Below are positions 44,602-52,501 of a stretch of DNA of 64,000 nt, piece after piece. Location: the NCBI GenBank assembly GCA_963759375.1, contig CAVWYY010000001.1, positions 124,001-188,000 on the forward strand, read 5' to 3'. The notes under the pieces were generated by a model. The model was not told where the DNA came from. It saw only the letters and a list, made by a program, of their open reading frames with translations, and searched no databases. How positions within the stretch are numbered: the first letter of the stretch is position 1; every line of letters starts with the position of its first letter. The translations under genes were made by a program, and so were the position numbers. The stretch comes from DASSUW01 sp963759375 (GTDB lineage Bacteria; Actinomycetota; Thermoleophilia; Solirubrobacterales; Solirubrobacteraceae).

Positions 44602-45099
44602 ATGACGGAATTCAGAGCCATCTCCCTGCTTGCCGCGACGCTGACGATGGGATTCGTGGCGGGTGCGTTCGCGCTGTACGCGCACACGGTCATGCCCGGG
44701 CTCAAGAAGAGCGACGACCGGACGTTCGTGGCCGCCTTCCAGTCGCTCGACCGCGCGATCATCAACCCGTGGTTCATGGCCGGCGGCTTCCTCGGCGCGC
44801 TCGTGTTCACGATCGCCGCCGCCGTCGCCCATCTCGGGCAGGACGCGCTTCCATGGATCGTGGCCGCGCTCGTGCTCTACGCGATCGCGTTCGTGATCAC
44901 GATCGCCGTCAACGTGCCGCTCAACGACGCACTCAAGGCGGCCGGTGACCCCGACCGGATCAGCGACCTGGGCGCCGTGCGCGAGCGCTTCGACGAGGCG
45001 CGCTGGGCGGCGTTCAACCTCGTGCGCGTCGTGACGTCGACCGCCGCGTTCGCGTGCCTCGCCTGGGCGCTGGTGGTCTACGGGCGCGAGACGCCCTGA
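44602..45099 (+). CDS. DUF1772 membrane protein
   Basis: This four-helix membrane protein (165 residues) matches the anthrone-oxygenase-like DUF1772 family: TMGFVAGAFALYAHTVMPGL, FQSLDRAIINPWFMAGGFLG, VNVPLNDALKAAGDP and RWAAFNLVRVVTSTAAFACL. In actinobacteria most members have no known role. It stands alone between the divergent hydrolase and the convergent DNA ligase. Its ATG at 44602 directly opens the first hydrophobic segment. Confidence 0.9.
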   Translation: MTEFRAISLLAATLTMGFVAGAFALYAHTVMPGLKKSDDRTFVAAFQSLDRAIINPWFMAGGFLGALVFTIAAAVAHLGQDALPWIVAALVLYAIAFVITIAVNVPLNDALKAAGDPDRISDLGAVRERFDEARWAAFNLVRVVTSTAAFACLAWALVVYGRETP

Positions 45100-45137
45100 C
45101 GCAGGAGCGCGGCGAGCTACCGAGCGTAACCCGCTGC

Positions 45138-46238
45138 TCAGGCCGAGTCCGGTGGCGAGTCGAGCCTCCCGGCCAGGACGTCGGCGACGTCGAACGGCCG
45201 GGGCTGCTCGAGCTGTGCGTAGCCGCACGAGGTCGGGTCGCGGTCCGGTCGCCAGCGCACGAACTGCGGCGGGTGCCGGAAACGTGCGCCCTCGAGGTAG
45301 TCGTAGCGCACCTCGACCACCCGCTCGGGCCGCAGCGGGACGAATGAGAGGTCCTTCTTGGGGTTCCAGCGGCTGCCGCCCTCCGGCGGGCGCTCGGCCG
45401 CAGCGGGCGGGCGGGCCCAGTTCCAGGGGTGCTCGGCGGCGTCGACCACGAGCGGCTGCAGCTCGGTGAACAGCTCCCGCCGGCGCGCCATCGGGAACGC
45501 GCCGATCACGCCCACGGGGGCGAGCCCGGTCCAATCGTCCGGCCAGTGCGATCGCGGCGCGGCATCGTCGACGTAGAGGCCGAGCAGGAGCGACCCGATC
45601 GCGTCGGCGGCCGACTTGTGGACCCGGTAGCCGGCGACGACGCAGTCCGCCGTCCGCACGTGCTTGATCTTCGTCATGACGCGCTTGTCGGGCTCGTACC
45701 GGAGGTCGGCCCGCTTGGCGATCAGGCCGTCGAGCCCCGCCCCCTCGAAGCGCTCGAACCACGCTTGTGCGACCCGCTCGTCGCGGGTGATCGGCGTGAG
45801 GTGCACCGGAGGCACGGCGCCCCCCAGCGCCTGCTCGAGCAACGCCCGGCGGTCCGCGAACGGCACGCCCGTGAGGTCGTCGTCGCCGAGCGCGAGCAGG
45901 TCGAACGCGACGAAGCTGGCCGGCGTCTTCCCGGCGAGCAGGTCCACGCGGCTCGCGGCCGGATGGAGGCGCTGCTGCAGCGCCCAGAAGTCCAGACCGC
46001 CGTCGCCCGCGATCACGATCTCGCCGTCGACGACCGCGCGCGCCGGCAGGCTCTCCCGCACGGCCGCGACGACCTCCGGGAAGTACCGGGTCAACGGCCG
46101 CTCCTTGCGGCTGCCGATCTCCACCTCGTCGCCGTCGCGGAACACGATCGCGCGGAAGCCGTCCCACTTGGGCTCGTAGAACTGACCGGGTGGGATCGCC
46201 GCGGCCGGCTTGGCCAGCATCGGCGCGACCGGTGGCAT
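45138..46238 (-). CDS. ATP-dependent DNA ligase (LigC-like)
   Basis: This enzyme (366 residues) seals nicks in DNA using ATP. The nucleotidyl-transfer Lys is in YEPKWDGFRAIVF. Further motifs are IGSRKERPLTRYFPEV, AVVDGEIVIAGDGGLDFWAL, GAGLDGLIAKRADLRYEP and VMTKIKHVRTADCVVAGYR. An OB-fold domain follows. The size and lack of polymerase or nuclease domains fit the LigC class of actinobacteria rather than full LigD. No ku gene is visible nearby. I chose the ATG at 46238, preceded by GAGG; a GTG at 46253 is possible. It is the third gene of the ArsR-CDF transcript, an unusual partner. Confidence 0.9.
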   Translation of the reverse strand: MPPVAPMLAKPAAAIPPGQFYEPKWDGFRAIVFRDGDEVEIGSRKERPLTRYFPEVVAAVRESLPARAVVDGEIVIAGDGGLDFWALQQRLHPAASRVDLLAGKTPASFVAFDLLALGDDDLTGVPFADRRALLEQALGGAVPPVHLTPITRDERVAQAWFERFEGAGLDGLIAKRADLRYEPDKRVMTKIKHVRTADCVVAGYRVHKSAADAIGSLLLGLYVDDAAPRSHWPDDWTGLAPVGVIGAFPMARRRELFTELQPLVVDAAEHPWNWARPPAAAERPPEGGSRWNPKKDLSFVPLRPERVVEVRYDYLEGARFRHPPQFVRWRPDRDPTSCGYAQLEQPRPFDVADVLAGRLDSPPDSA

Positions 46239-46254
46239 CACGGGAAGCCTCACG

Positions 46255-46896
46255 TCATGGCAGCGTCGCACGACCGCCGCGGACGGTCTGCCAGGAGTGC
46301 CAGGTGATCCGCAGGATCACGAGCGTGATCGCCAGCCCGATCAGCGGGTCGGCGACGCCGAGGCCGAGCGCGACGACGGCGGCGCTCGCCACGACGGCCA
46401 GGCTCACGTACGCGTCGGCCCGGGCGTGGTCGCCGTCGGCGATCAGCGCCGGGCTGTCCAGCCGCCGGCCCGCCCGCGTGCGGATGCGCGCGGCGATCCA
46501 GTTGCCCGCGAACCCGAGCACGCCCGCGGCGGCCAGCGCACCGAGGTGCTCGGGCTCGCGCGGGTCGATCAGCCGATGCACCGACTCGGCGCCCGCCACG
46601 CAGGCGCTCACGAAGATCGCGGCGACGACGAACAGGCCGGCCCAGCGCTCGGCACGGGCGCTGCGCAGCGCGAACGCGATCGCCAGCGGGATCGCGGTGG
46701 CGGCGTCGCCGAAGTTGTGGATCAGGTCGGCGAGCAGGGCGACGCTGCCCGACACGACGAACACGACGGTCTGCGCGGCCGCGGTCAGACCGAGCACGAC
46801 CAGCGCCCAGCCGACGGCGGTGAGCCCGGCGCGGGAACGCTTGATCGACGGGTCGACGAGCCCGTGGCTGTGCCCATGTGCGTGGAGGTGGCTCAC
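46255..46896 (-). CDS. Cation diffusion facilitator family transporter (short)
   Basis: This metal exporter (213 residues, six membrane helices) moves Zn2+, Co2+ or a similar ion out against protons. A His-rich start (LHAHGHSHGLVD) precedes helix 1. The metal site is formed by ALLADLIHNFGDAATAIPLA in helix 2 and ALIADGDHARADAYVSLAVV in helix 5. The usual C-terminal cytoplasmic domain of about 80 residues is absent, as in a known group of short CDF proteins. The GTG at 46896 overlaps the ArsR stop (GTGA), so the two are translationally coupled, which fits metal-responsive control. Confidence 0.9.
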   Translation of the reverse strand: MSHLHAHGHSHGLVDPSIKRSRAGLTAVGWALVVLGLTAAAQTVVFVVSGSVALLADLIHNFGDAATAIPLAIAFALRSARAERWAGLFVVAAIFVSACVAGAESVHRLIDPREPEHLGALAAAGVLGFAGNWIAARIRTRAGRRLDSPALIADGDHARADAYVSLAVVASAAVVALGLGVADPLIGLAITLVILRITWHSWQTVRGGRATLP

Positions 46897-47270
46897 GAGG
46901 ACGCCGCCCTGTCGCGTGCCGGCGGGTCCGTCCAGCCGCGCGCGGCGTGCTCCAGGTGGTTGCGCGCCTCGGCCAGCAGCACGGCGACGTGCGCGTCGTG
47001 CAGGCGGTAGACGACGGACCGGCCGTCGCGGCGCGTCGCGACGAACCGCAGGTGGCGGAGGATCCGCAGCTGCTGCGACGCCGCCGACGGCGTCATGCCG
47101 GTGAGCTCGGCCAGCTCGCCGACACCGGCCTCCCGATCGCGCAGCGCGTACAGCAGGCGCAACCGCGACGGCGCCGACAGCGCCTGCATCGACTCGGCGA
47201 TCACGAGCACGTCCCGCTCCTCGGGGAGCTGCGTGTCGCGGAACCCGTCGTGGGTGCCCGCCTCAGGCAT
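46893..47270 (-). CDS. ArsR/SmtB-family metal-responsive repressor
   Basis: This winged-helix repressor (125 residues) has the core MQALSAPSRLRLLYALRDRE, then GELAELTGMTPSAASQQLRI and LRFVATRRDGRSVVYRLHDA. The C-terminal helix contains HDAHVAVLLAEARNHLEH, whose His and Asp residues are candidates for the alpha-5 metal site of the SmtB/CzrA class; no cysteine pair is present in the recognition helix. It should release the promoter on binding Zn, Co or Ni and so induce the exporter downstream. Its ATG is seven bases after a TATACT -10 element, so the message is probably leaderless. Confidence 0.92.
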   Translation of the reverse strand: MPEAGTHDGFRDTQLPEERDVLVIAESMQALSAPSRLRLLYALRDREAGVGELAELTGMTPSAASQQLRILRHLRFVATRRDGRSVVYRLHDAHVAVLLAEARNHLEHAARGWTDPPARDRAASS

Positions 47271-47277
47271 AGGGCGG

Positions 47278-47302
47278 AGTATATCCGCACAACTATGCGG
47301 AT
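47278..47302 (-). promoter_or_regulatory. Promoter and operator of the arsR-CDF operon
   Basis: On the minus strand an inverted repeat ATCCGCA-TAGTTG-TGCGGAT (47302 down to 47283) leads straight into TATACT (47283 down to 47278), an excellent -10. Seven bases then separate it from the arsR ATG at 47270. The repeat lies where the -35/-10 spacer would be, the classic place for an ArsR-family operator. The spacing suggests transcription begins at the start codon itself. Confidence 0.72.
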
Positions 47303-47323
47303 GAAGCGGGCACCCGGGACCAG

Positions 47324-47971
47324 CTAGACGGCGATGAAGCGGAACGTCAGGTAGGAGCCGGCGGGTGCCGACTCGGGCGCGCTGAGCGTGAACGCGTACT
47401 CCGAGTTGCCCTGGCGGAGGCGCTGGTTCGAGACGTCGTAGGCGCCCGCCAGCGTCGGGTTGCTCGGCGTCACCGAGGCCAGGGCCAGGTCGGCGCCGGG
47501 CAGCTGGATGACGACGTGGCGGTTGGACGCGCCGCCGGCGATCGACACCTTCGCCTTGCAGTTGTTCGCCGTGCCCTGGCAGCGGACGATCTGCGTGTTG
47601 CTGTGCGTCGAGCGCTTGAACTTCAGCGTCAGCGTCGAGCCGCTCGGGATCGACTGCACGGCGTTGAGCGTGAACACGTACTTCTTCCCGCCCGCGCGGC
47701 GCGCCTGGTCGCTGACCATGTAGGCGCCCTGCAGGGTCGGGTTGCTCGGCTTGGTCGAGACGAGCCGCAGCTTCGAGGTCGGCAGCGAGACGACGACGCG
47801 CTCGTTGCTCGCGCCGCCGGCCAGGCTGACGCGCGCGGTGCACGCCTTCCCGGTGCCCATGCAGCCGACATGAACGGTCTGCGGGGCCGCCGCGGCGGCC
47901 GCCGGGGAGGCGGCCGCCGCGGCCGCGGCGAGGACAGGGACGGCGGTGAGGAGGGAGCGACGGAGTGACAT
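47324..47971 (-). CDS. Secreted protein of two internal repeats, unknown domain
   Basis: A signal peptide rich in Ala (LLTAVPVLAAAAAAASPAAA) is followed by two repeats of about 90 residues. Both carry a cysteine pair, ASN, PSNPTL and GAY: the first has ARVSLAGGASNERVVVSLP and STKPSNPTLQGAYMVS; the second has AKVSIAGGASNRHVVIQLP and SVTPSNPTLAGAYDVS. Each should be a small beta-sandwich with one disulphide. I do not recognise the family. The gene is monocistronic or leads from the MFS gene 30 bases upstream. A surface or extracellular role is inferred from the signal peptide only. Confidence 0.75.
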   Translation of the reverse strand: MSLRRSLLTAVPVLAAAAAAASPAAAAAAPQTVHVGCMGTGKACTARVSLAGGASNERVVVSLPTSKLRLVSTKPSNPTLQGAYMVSDQARRAGGKKYVFTLNAVQSIPSGSTLTLKFKRSTHSNTQIVRCQGTANNCKAKVSIAGGASNRHVVIQLPGADLALASVTPSNPTLAGAYDVSNQRLRQGNSEYAFTLSAPESAPAGSYLTFRFIAV

Positions 47972-48000
47972 GGTTGGGGTCCTTTCCTGGGGAGGGGTGA

Positions 48001-49395
48001 TCAGGCCGTCGCCGGAACTTCGGCGACGGCTACGTCAGGGCGCTGCTTGGGGAGGCCGACCTTCGCGACGACGAAGGCCGCGGCCATGATTCCGGCCATG
48101 ATCGACGCGACGGTCTGGGTCGAGTCGGCGACAGCGGCGGGACCGGCCTCGGCGCCGACGAAGATCGAGCCCATGATCGCCAGGCCCAGGCTGGCGCCGA
48201 GGTTGCGGACGGTCTGCGTGATGCCGGTGATCTCGCCGTAACCGGCGTCCGGCGTGCGGTTGAGCGCGTCGGTGCTGACCGGGCCGAGCACGAGGCCGAG
48301 ACCCGCGCCGGCGATCGCCACGTACAGCCACTGGGTGCCGAACTCGAGGCCGGTGAGCTTGGTGCCCCACAGGTAGAAGCCGACGGCGGAGAGGGCGCAG
48401 CCGAGCAGGATCGCCGGGCGGGCGCCGCGCTTGTCGACGACCCGGCCGCCCCACTGCGCGGCGGCCGCGTAGCCGGCGAAGAACACGAGCAGGAACGTGC
48501 CGGCCGTCGTGGCGGACTCTCCGAGCGACGCCTGCGCGTAGACGCTGGCGAAGAAGAAGAACGGCACGAACACCGCGGACATCAGGATCAGCACCGCGTT
48601 GTCGGCCGCGAAGCCGCGGCGCGCGAACAGCCGGACGCGGACGAGCGGCTCGGCCTGCCGCAGCTCGTAGGCGACGAACGCGGCGAGCAGCAGCGTGCCG
48701 ACGACGATCGTGCCGATCGTGGCGACGCTGGTCCAGCCCCACGTGCCGGCCTGCTGGAGGCCGAGCACGATCAGACCCATCGCGGCGGTGGCGAGCGCGG
48801 CGCCGCGGTAGTCGATGTTCTCGGCACGGCGTGCCTCCGCGGGCTTCGCCATCGCGATGAGGACGAGCGCGATGATCGCGACCGGGATGTTGATCCAGAA
48901 GATCGCCCGCCAGGTCCACTCGGTCAGGTAGCCGCCGGCCAGCGGGCCGATCGCGGTGAGGGCGCCGGTGATCCCGAAGAACGCGGCCAGAGCGCGGCCG
49001 CGCTCGGTGACGGGGAACGCATCGACCACGATCGCCAGCGCGGCCGGGAACATCAGCGCCGCGAAGCCGCCCTGGATCACGCGGAATCCGATGATCCACG
49101 CCTCGCCGGCGCTGCCGGTGGGCGTCGCGCCGCACAGCGCCGACGCGGCGGCGAAGCCGACGACGCCGATGGTGAGCATGCGGCGACGACCGAGGACGTC
49201 CGCGAGCTTGCCGCCGAGCATGAACAGCGCGGCCAGCGACAGCAGATAGCCGTTGACGATCCACTGCGTCGCTGTCGCGGTCAGCGACAGGTCCTTCTGG
49301 AGGTCGGGAATGGCCAGGCTGACGATCGTCTGGTCGATGAACATCATCGCCACGGCGGCGACCATCGCGGCCAATGTGAGCTTCGGCGAGCGCAT
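48001..49395 (-). CDS. DHA2-family drug exporter (EmrB/QacA type, MFS)
   Basis: This proton-driven exporter (464 residues, about 14 membrane helices) carries MFIDQTIVSLAIPDLQKDLS (motif D1 region), GGKLADVLGRRRMLTIGVVG (motif A) and GALTAIGPLAGGYLTEWTWR (motif C of exporters), followed by WRAIFWINIPVAI. The ATG at 49395 is preceded by AAGGAG. It diverges from the alpha/beta hydrolase at 49554 across a TACG-rich region that is also found before the LuxR gene at 52502. Substrates are not predictable, but a toxic small molecule is likely. Confidence 0.93.
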   Translation of the reverse strand: MRSPKLTLAAMVAAVAMMFIDQTIVSLAIPDLQKDLSLTATATQWIVNGYLLSLAALFMLGGKLADVLGRRRMLTIGVVGFAAASALCGATPTGSAGEAWIIGFRVIQGGFAALMFPAALAIVVDAFPVTERGRALAAFFGITGALTAIGPLAGGYLTEWTWRAIFWINIPVAIIALVLIAMAKPAEARRAENIDYRGAALATAAMGLIVLGLQQAGTWGWTSVATIGTIVVGTLLLAAFVAYELRQAEPLVRVRLFARRGFAADNAVLILMSAVFVPFFFFASVYAQASLGESATTAGTFLLVFFAGYAAAAQWGGRVVDKRGARPAILLGCALSAVGFYLWGTKLTGLEFGTQWLYVAIAGAGLGLVLGPVSTDALNRTPDAGYGEITGITQTVRNLGASLGLAIMGSIFVGAEAGPAAVADSTQTVASIMAGIMAAAFVVAKVGLPKQRPDVAVAEVPATA

Positions 49396-49465
49396 TTCGT
49401 GGGGCTCCTTGAAGGTCGGGGAGGATCGGATGGCGCAAGCATCTGCTCACCCAGGAGCCGCGTCG

Positions 49466-49531
49466 TCAGTACGCAGGTACGCAACCTGCGCGGTACGCAA
49501 TTACGTAGCCGGCTACGGATGCCGTACGTGG
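49466..49531. promoter_or_regulatory. TACG-rich regulatory element A
   Basis: This intergenic element starts with TCAGTACG (49466-49473), holds TACGCA at 49470, 49478 and 49494 and a perfect palindrome CGTAGCCGGCTACG (49504-49517), and ends with TACGTGG (49525-49531). The segment GTACGCAATTACGTAGCC (49493-49510) recurs, inverted and with one added base, at 52414-52432. It separates divergent MFS and hydrolase genes and lies 22 bases before the ATG at 49554. Confidence 0.65.
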
Positions 49532-49553
49532 CCGCAGGACCGATCCTCCTCTC

Positions 49554-50654
49554 ATGCAGTTCGAGACCCCCGACTTCCGGCGCGCCCTGGCGCCCGTCCT
49601 GCGCGCCGCCGAGCGCGACGCGGCCGACATGGACGACGTGCGCGCCACCACCGCCCGCATCCACGACGGCGACCCCGACTCCTGGGTGCTCGAGTGGCTC
49701 GGCACGGCGGGCGAGGCCTGGGCGGCCGCCCGCGGCGAGGAGCCGCTCACGCACCTCCTGCGCGCCGCGACCTACTACGACGCCGCGCTCGAGCTGATCG
49801 AGCACTCGGGCGAGGCCGACCGCCGGCTCGACATCTGGCGCCGCCAGCGCGCGTGCTGGGACCGCGCCGTGAACATCCTGGCCGGGCAGCGCATCCGCAT
49901 CGCCTACGACGGCACATCGCTCCCCGGGTACTTCTTCGCCGCCGCCGCCGAGCCGCGCCCGCTGGTGATCATGAACAACGGCACCGTCGGCGCGACGTCG
50001 CGCATGTGGGCGCTGGGCGGCGCGGCGGCCGCCGACCGCGGCTGGCATTGGATGACCTTCGACGGCCCCGGCCAGCAGGCCGCGTTGATCGAGCAGGGGC
50101 TGCTCGCGCGGCCCGACTGGGAGGCGGTGCTGACGCCGGTGATAGACGCGATGGTGGCCCGCGGCGACGTCGCGCCGGAGCGGATGGCCGCGATCGGCGT
50201 CGGCCAGGGCGGCTTCTGGCTCCCGCGCGCGCTCGCGCGCGAGCACCGGCTCGCCGCGGCGGTCGCCGACCCCGGTGTCGTCGACGTGTCGGCGCCGTGG
50301 ATGGAGCCGCTGACGCGCCGCCTGCGCGCGCAGCTGCACTCCGGCGATCGCGCGGGGTTCGACCGCGACATGCGCGTCGCCCTGCTGTTCGCGCCCGGCA
50401 TCGAGGCGTCGTTGCGCCACCACGCCGCGCCGTACGGGCTCAACGGGTCGTACGCGCAGCTCTACGAGGCGCTCGCCGCCTACCGCCTCACGGTCGAGCC
50501 GGCCGAAGTCACGACGCCGCTGCTGATCACCGCAGACGAGGATCGCTGGCCCGGGCAGGCCCACGAGCTGCTCGAGCGGATCGCCGCACCGGCGGCGCTC
50601 GTGCCGGCCGGGCGCGAGGCGCTGATCTTCGACTGGCTCGCCGCGCGGGTGTGA
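49554..50654 (+). CDS. Alpha/beta hydrolase-fold protein lacking the catalytic Ser
   Basis: The protein (366 residues) resembles the alpha/beta hydrolases with a helical N-terminal cap that act on acyl or pseudo-oxynicotine substrates: RQRACWDRAVNILAG, RPLVIMNNGTVGATSRMWAL, WHWMTFDGPGQQAALIEQGL and VDVSAPWMEPLTRRL. The nucleophile elbow reads IGVGQGGFW, with Gln where Ser is expected. The C-terminal region that normally brings the His is shortened (PAALVPAGREALIFDWLAAR). Two of three catalytic residues therefore seem lost, suggesting a non-hydrolytic role such as ligand binding. It is divergent from the MFS exporter and shares its control region. Confidence 0.8.
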   Translation: MQFETPDFRRALAPVLRAAERDAADMDDVRATTARIHDGDPDSWVLEWLGTAGEAWAAARGEEPLTHLLRAATYYDAALELIEHSGEADRRLDIWRRQRACWDRAVNILAGQRIRIAYDGTSLPGYFFAAAAEPRPLVIMNNGTVGATSRMWALGGAAAADRGWHWMTFDGPGQQAALIEQGLLARPDWEAVLTPVIDAMVARGDVAPERMAAIGVGQGGFWLPRALAREHRLAAAVADPGVVDVSAPWMEPLTRRLRAQLHSGDRAGFDRDMRVALLFAPGIEASLRHHAAPYGLNGSYAQLYEALAAYRLTVEPAEVTTPLLITADEDRWPGQAHELLERIAAPAALVPAGREALIFDWLAARV

Positions 50655-50667
50655 CTATGTCCCTGCG

Positions 50668-51396
50668 TCACGGCTCCTCGGACGGCGCCCCGGCGACGAT
50701 GTCGCCGAGCCGGCGGCCGGCGCGCATCATCGGGCGCGTGTCCGCGAACCGCTCGCGCGAGCGCTCGAGCTTGGCCTCGTCGTAGCGCCACCCCGCCCAC
50801 GGCGAACGCGGCTTCGCGAGGCGGACCGCGCCGACGATGGCGACCACCGGGATGAACAGGCCGAACACGCCGAGCACGATGCGCCCCTTCGCGAAGGAGA
50901 CGGCGGCGATGGCCAGCACGACGACGACGGCGCCGGCCGTCGCCTGCCACGACGTCGGGTCGTCCAGCCCGAATGGCCGGACGCCGATCACGACGAGCGC
51001 GCCGAACGCCACCGCGCAGACCATCGCGTCGAACGAGGCGCGGCCCTCGTCGCGCCAGTACACGTCCTCGAGGCGGACCCACAGCGCGAACTCGTCGATC
51101 GTGAAGCCGGCGCCGACGCCGAACCCGATCGCCACGACGTGCCACCACGGCGCGGCGAGCGGCGCCGCGAAGGCGAGGAACCCGCAGATCATCATCAGCA
51201 CGATGCCCCAGACCAGGTGGTGCAGGTGCACGCCACCCGACTGCACGCCGCCCGGCCACCACGACACGCTGCGCGTCAGCCGCGCGCTCGTGCGGATGGC
51301 GAGGAAGGACAGCAGGAACGCCGACAGCACGACGACCGCCGCACCCGGACCCGGGTGCAGGCGGTCGCCGAAGAGGTCGATGTCCTCAAAGATCAC
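50668..51396 (-). CDS. Conserved multi-pass membrane protein
   Basis: The protein (242 residues) has about six hydrophobic segments and a distinctive set of polar residues near the membrane: SGGVHLHHLVWGIVLMMICG and GAGFTIDEFALWVRLEDVYW. The His cluster and the acidic DEF could form a metal or active site, as in membrane desaturase-like proteins, though spacing does not match a known one. The family is common in actinobacteria without assigned function. The GTG at 51396 overlaps the stop of the secreted three-repeat protein (GTGA), so the two are co-translated. Confidence 0.78.
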   Translation of the reverse strand: MIFEDIDLFGDRLHPGPGAAVVVLSAFLLSFLAIRTSARLTRSVSWWPGGVQSGGVHLHHLVWGIVLMMICGFLAFAAPLAAPWWHVVAIGFGVGAGFTIDEFALWVRLEDVYWRDEGRASFDAMVCAVAFGALVVIGVRPFGLDDPTSWQATAGAVVVVLAIAAVSFAKGRIVLGVFGLFIPVVAIVGAVRLAKPRSPWAGWRYDEAKLERSRERFADTRPMMRAGRRLGDIVAGAPSEEP

Positions 51397-52337
51397 GTGA
51401 TGACGCTGACCGGCTTGATCCGGAAGCCGACGCCGGAGCGTGCCGTGAACGTACCGTTGGCGGCGTTCACGCGCCAGGGCTTCGGCAGATCGCCGCTCGG
51501 ATCGTCGAGGAAGCGGGCGAGGTCACGCGACGCCTGGGCGCAGCTCGGGCGTCCGGACGGCCGGATCGTGACGCGGTAGCGGCCCTTCGGGAGCCGAAGC
51601 GCGCCGATGCTGTCGTTGTGCAGGACCCGGAACGTGCCGGGGCAGGCGCGGCCGGCCGGGTAGACGGTCCCGCCGCCGCCCGCGGGGACGGGCTGCGGGG
51701 TCGCGGCCGGCTTGATCCGGAAGCCGTAGTTCGTGCTGCCGCGCCGCGTGAACGTGCCGGTCTCGGGATCCAGCCGCCAGCCGTTCGGCAGCTTGCCGTC
51801 GAAGTCCTGCAGGAAGGCCGCGAGGCGGTTGCTCGCGCCCTCGCAGCTGATGCGGCCGAGCGAGAGCAGCGTCACCGTGTAGTCGCCCTGCGGGATGCGG
51901 AACGAGCCGATGCGGTCGTTGTGCAGCACCTGGAAGTAGCCGGGGCAGCGCGTGCTCGACGCCGGGTACTGCCCGCCACCGCCGCCGCTGGGCGCGCTGG
52001 CCCGGGCGATCCGGAAGCCAACCGCCTGGCCGGCCGTGAACGTCGCGGTCGACGCGTTGACCGTCCACGGCGCGGGGAGGACGCCGTCCCAGTCCTCGAG
52101 GAACTGCCGGAAGCGGTCGGACGCCTCGGCGCAGCTCAGGCGGGATTGGTCGAGCACGGTGACCGTGTACGGACCGGCCGGGATCTGCAGCGAGCCGATG
52201 TGATCGTCGTGCAGGACCGAGAACGTCGACGGACAGGTGGTCGGAACGGCGGCGGACGCAGGAACCGCCGAGATGCCGACGGCGGCCGTGGTCACGGCGA
52301 TCGCGGCGGCCGCGAGCAGCGCGGGGAGCAGTCTCAT
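51393..52337 (-). CDS. Secreted protein of three internal repeats, unknown domain
   Basis: A signal peptide (LLPALLAAAAIAVTTAAVGI) precedes three repeats of about 90 residues separated by glycine-rich linkers. Each repeat follows the pattern CP-x2-FxVLH-D/N-D-x-IGS, PxGxYxVT, SCxxASxRxxxFLxD and LPxxW, for example FQVLHNDRIGSFRIPQGDYT and LHNDSIGALRLPKGRYRVTI. Two cysteines per repeat probably pair. I do not recognise the family. The ATG at 52337 has a strong GGAGG seven bases upstream. It leads a two-gene unit with the membrane protein downstream, and its promoter region contains TACG element B. Confidence 0.78.
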   Translation of the reverse strand: MRLLPALLAAAAIAVTTAAVGISAVPASAAVPTTCPSTFSVLHDDHIGSLQIPAGPYTVTVLDQSRLSCAEASDRFRQFLEDWDGVLPAPWTVNASTATFTAGQAVGFRIARASAPSGGGGGQYPASSTRCPGYFQVLHNDRIGSFRIPQGDYTVTLLSLGRISCEGASNRLAAFLQDFDGKLPNGWRLDPETGTFTRRGSTNYGFRIKPAATPQPVPAGGGGTVYPAGRACPGTFRVLHNDSIGALRLPKGRYRVTIRPSGRPSCAQASRDLARFLDDPSGDLPKPWRVNAANGTFTARSGVGFRIKPVSVIT

Positions 52338-52404
52338 CGAGGAACCTCCAGAAGCGTGGTGGGGAACACGGTGCGGAGCCTCTCGCCTCGGCGACGGCGT
52401 GTCC

Positions 52405-52461
52405 TCAGTACGAGGCTACGTCAATTGCGTACGCAGGCCGCGTACGTACACCGCTACGTGG
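52405..52461. promoter_or_regulatory. TACG-rich regulatory element B
   Basis: Between the secreted three-repeat protein and the LuxR gene this element starts with TCAGTACG (52405-52412) and ends with TACGTGG (52455-52461), exactly as element A does on the same strand. It contains perfect palindromes TGCGTACGCA (52426-52435) and GTACGTAC (52442-52449). GGCTACGTCAATTGCGTAC (52414-52432) is the inverse of the core of element A with one added base. It lies 40 bases before the GTG at 52502. Confidence 0.65.
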
Positions 52462-52501
52462 TCTTTTGGTGGAAAGGACCCTGCGCGATTACAGTTCGTG
52501 A

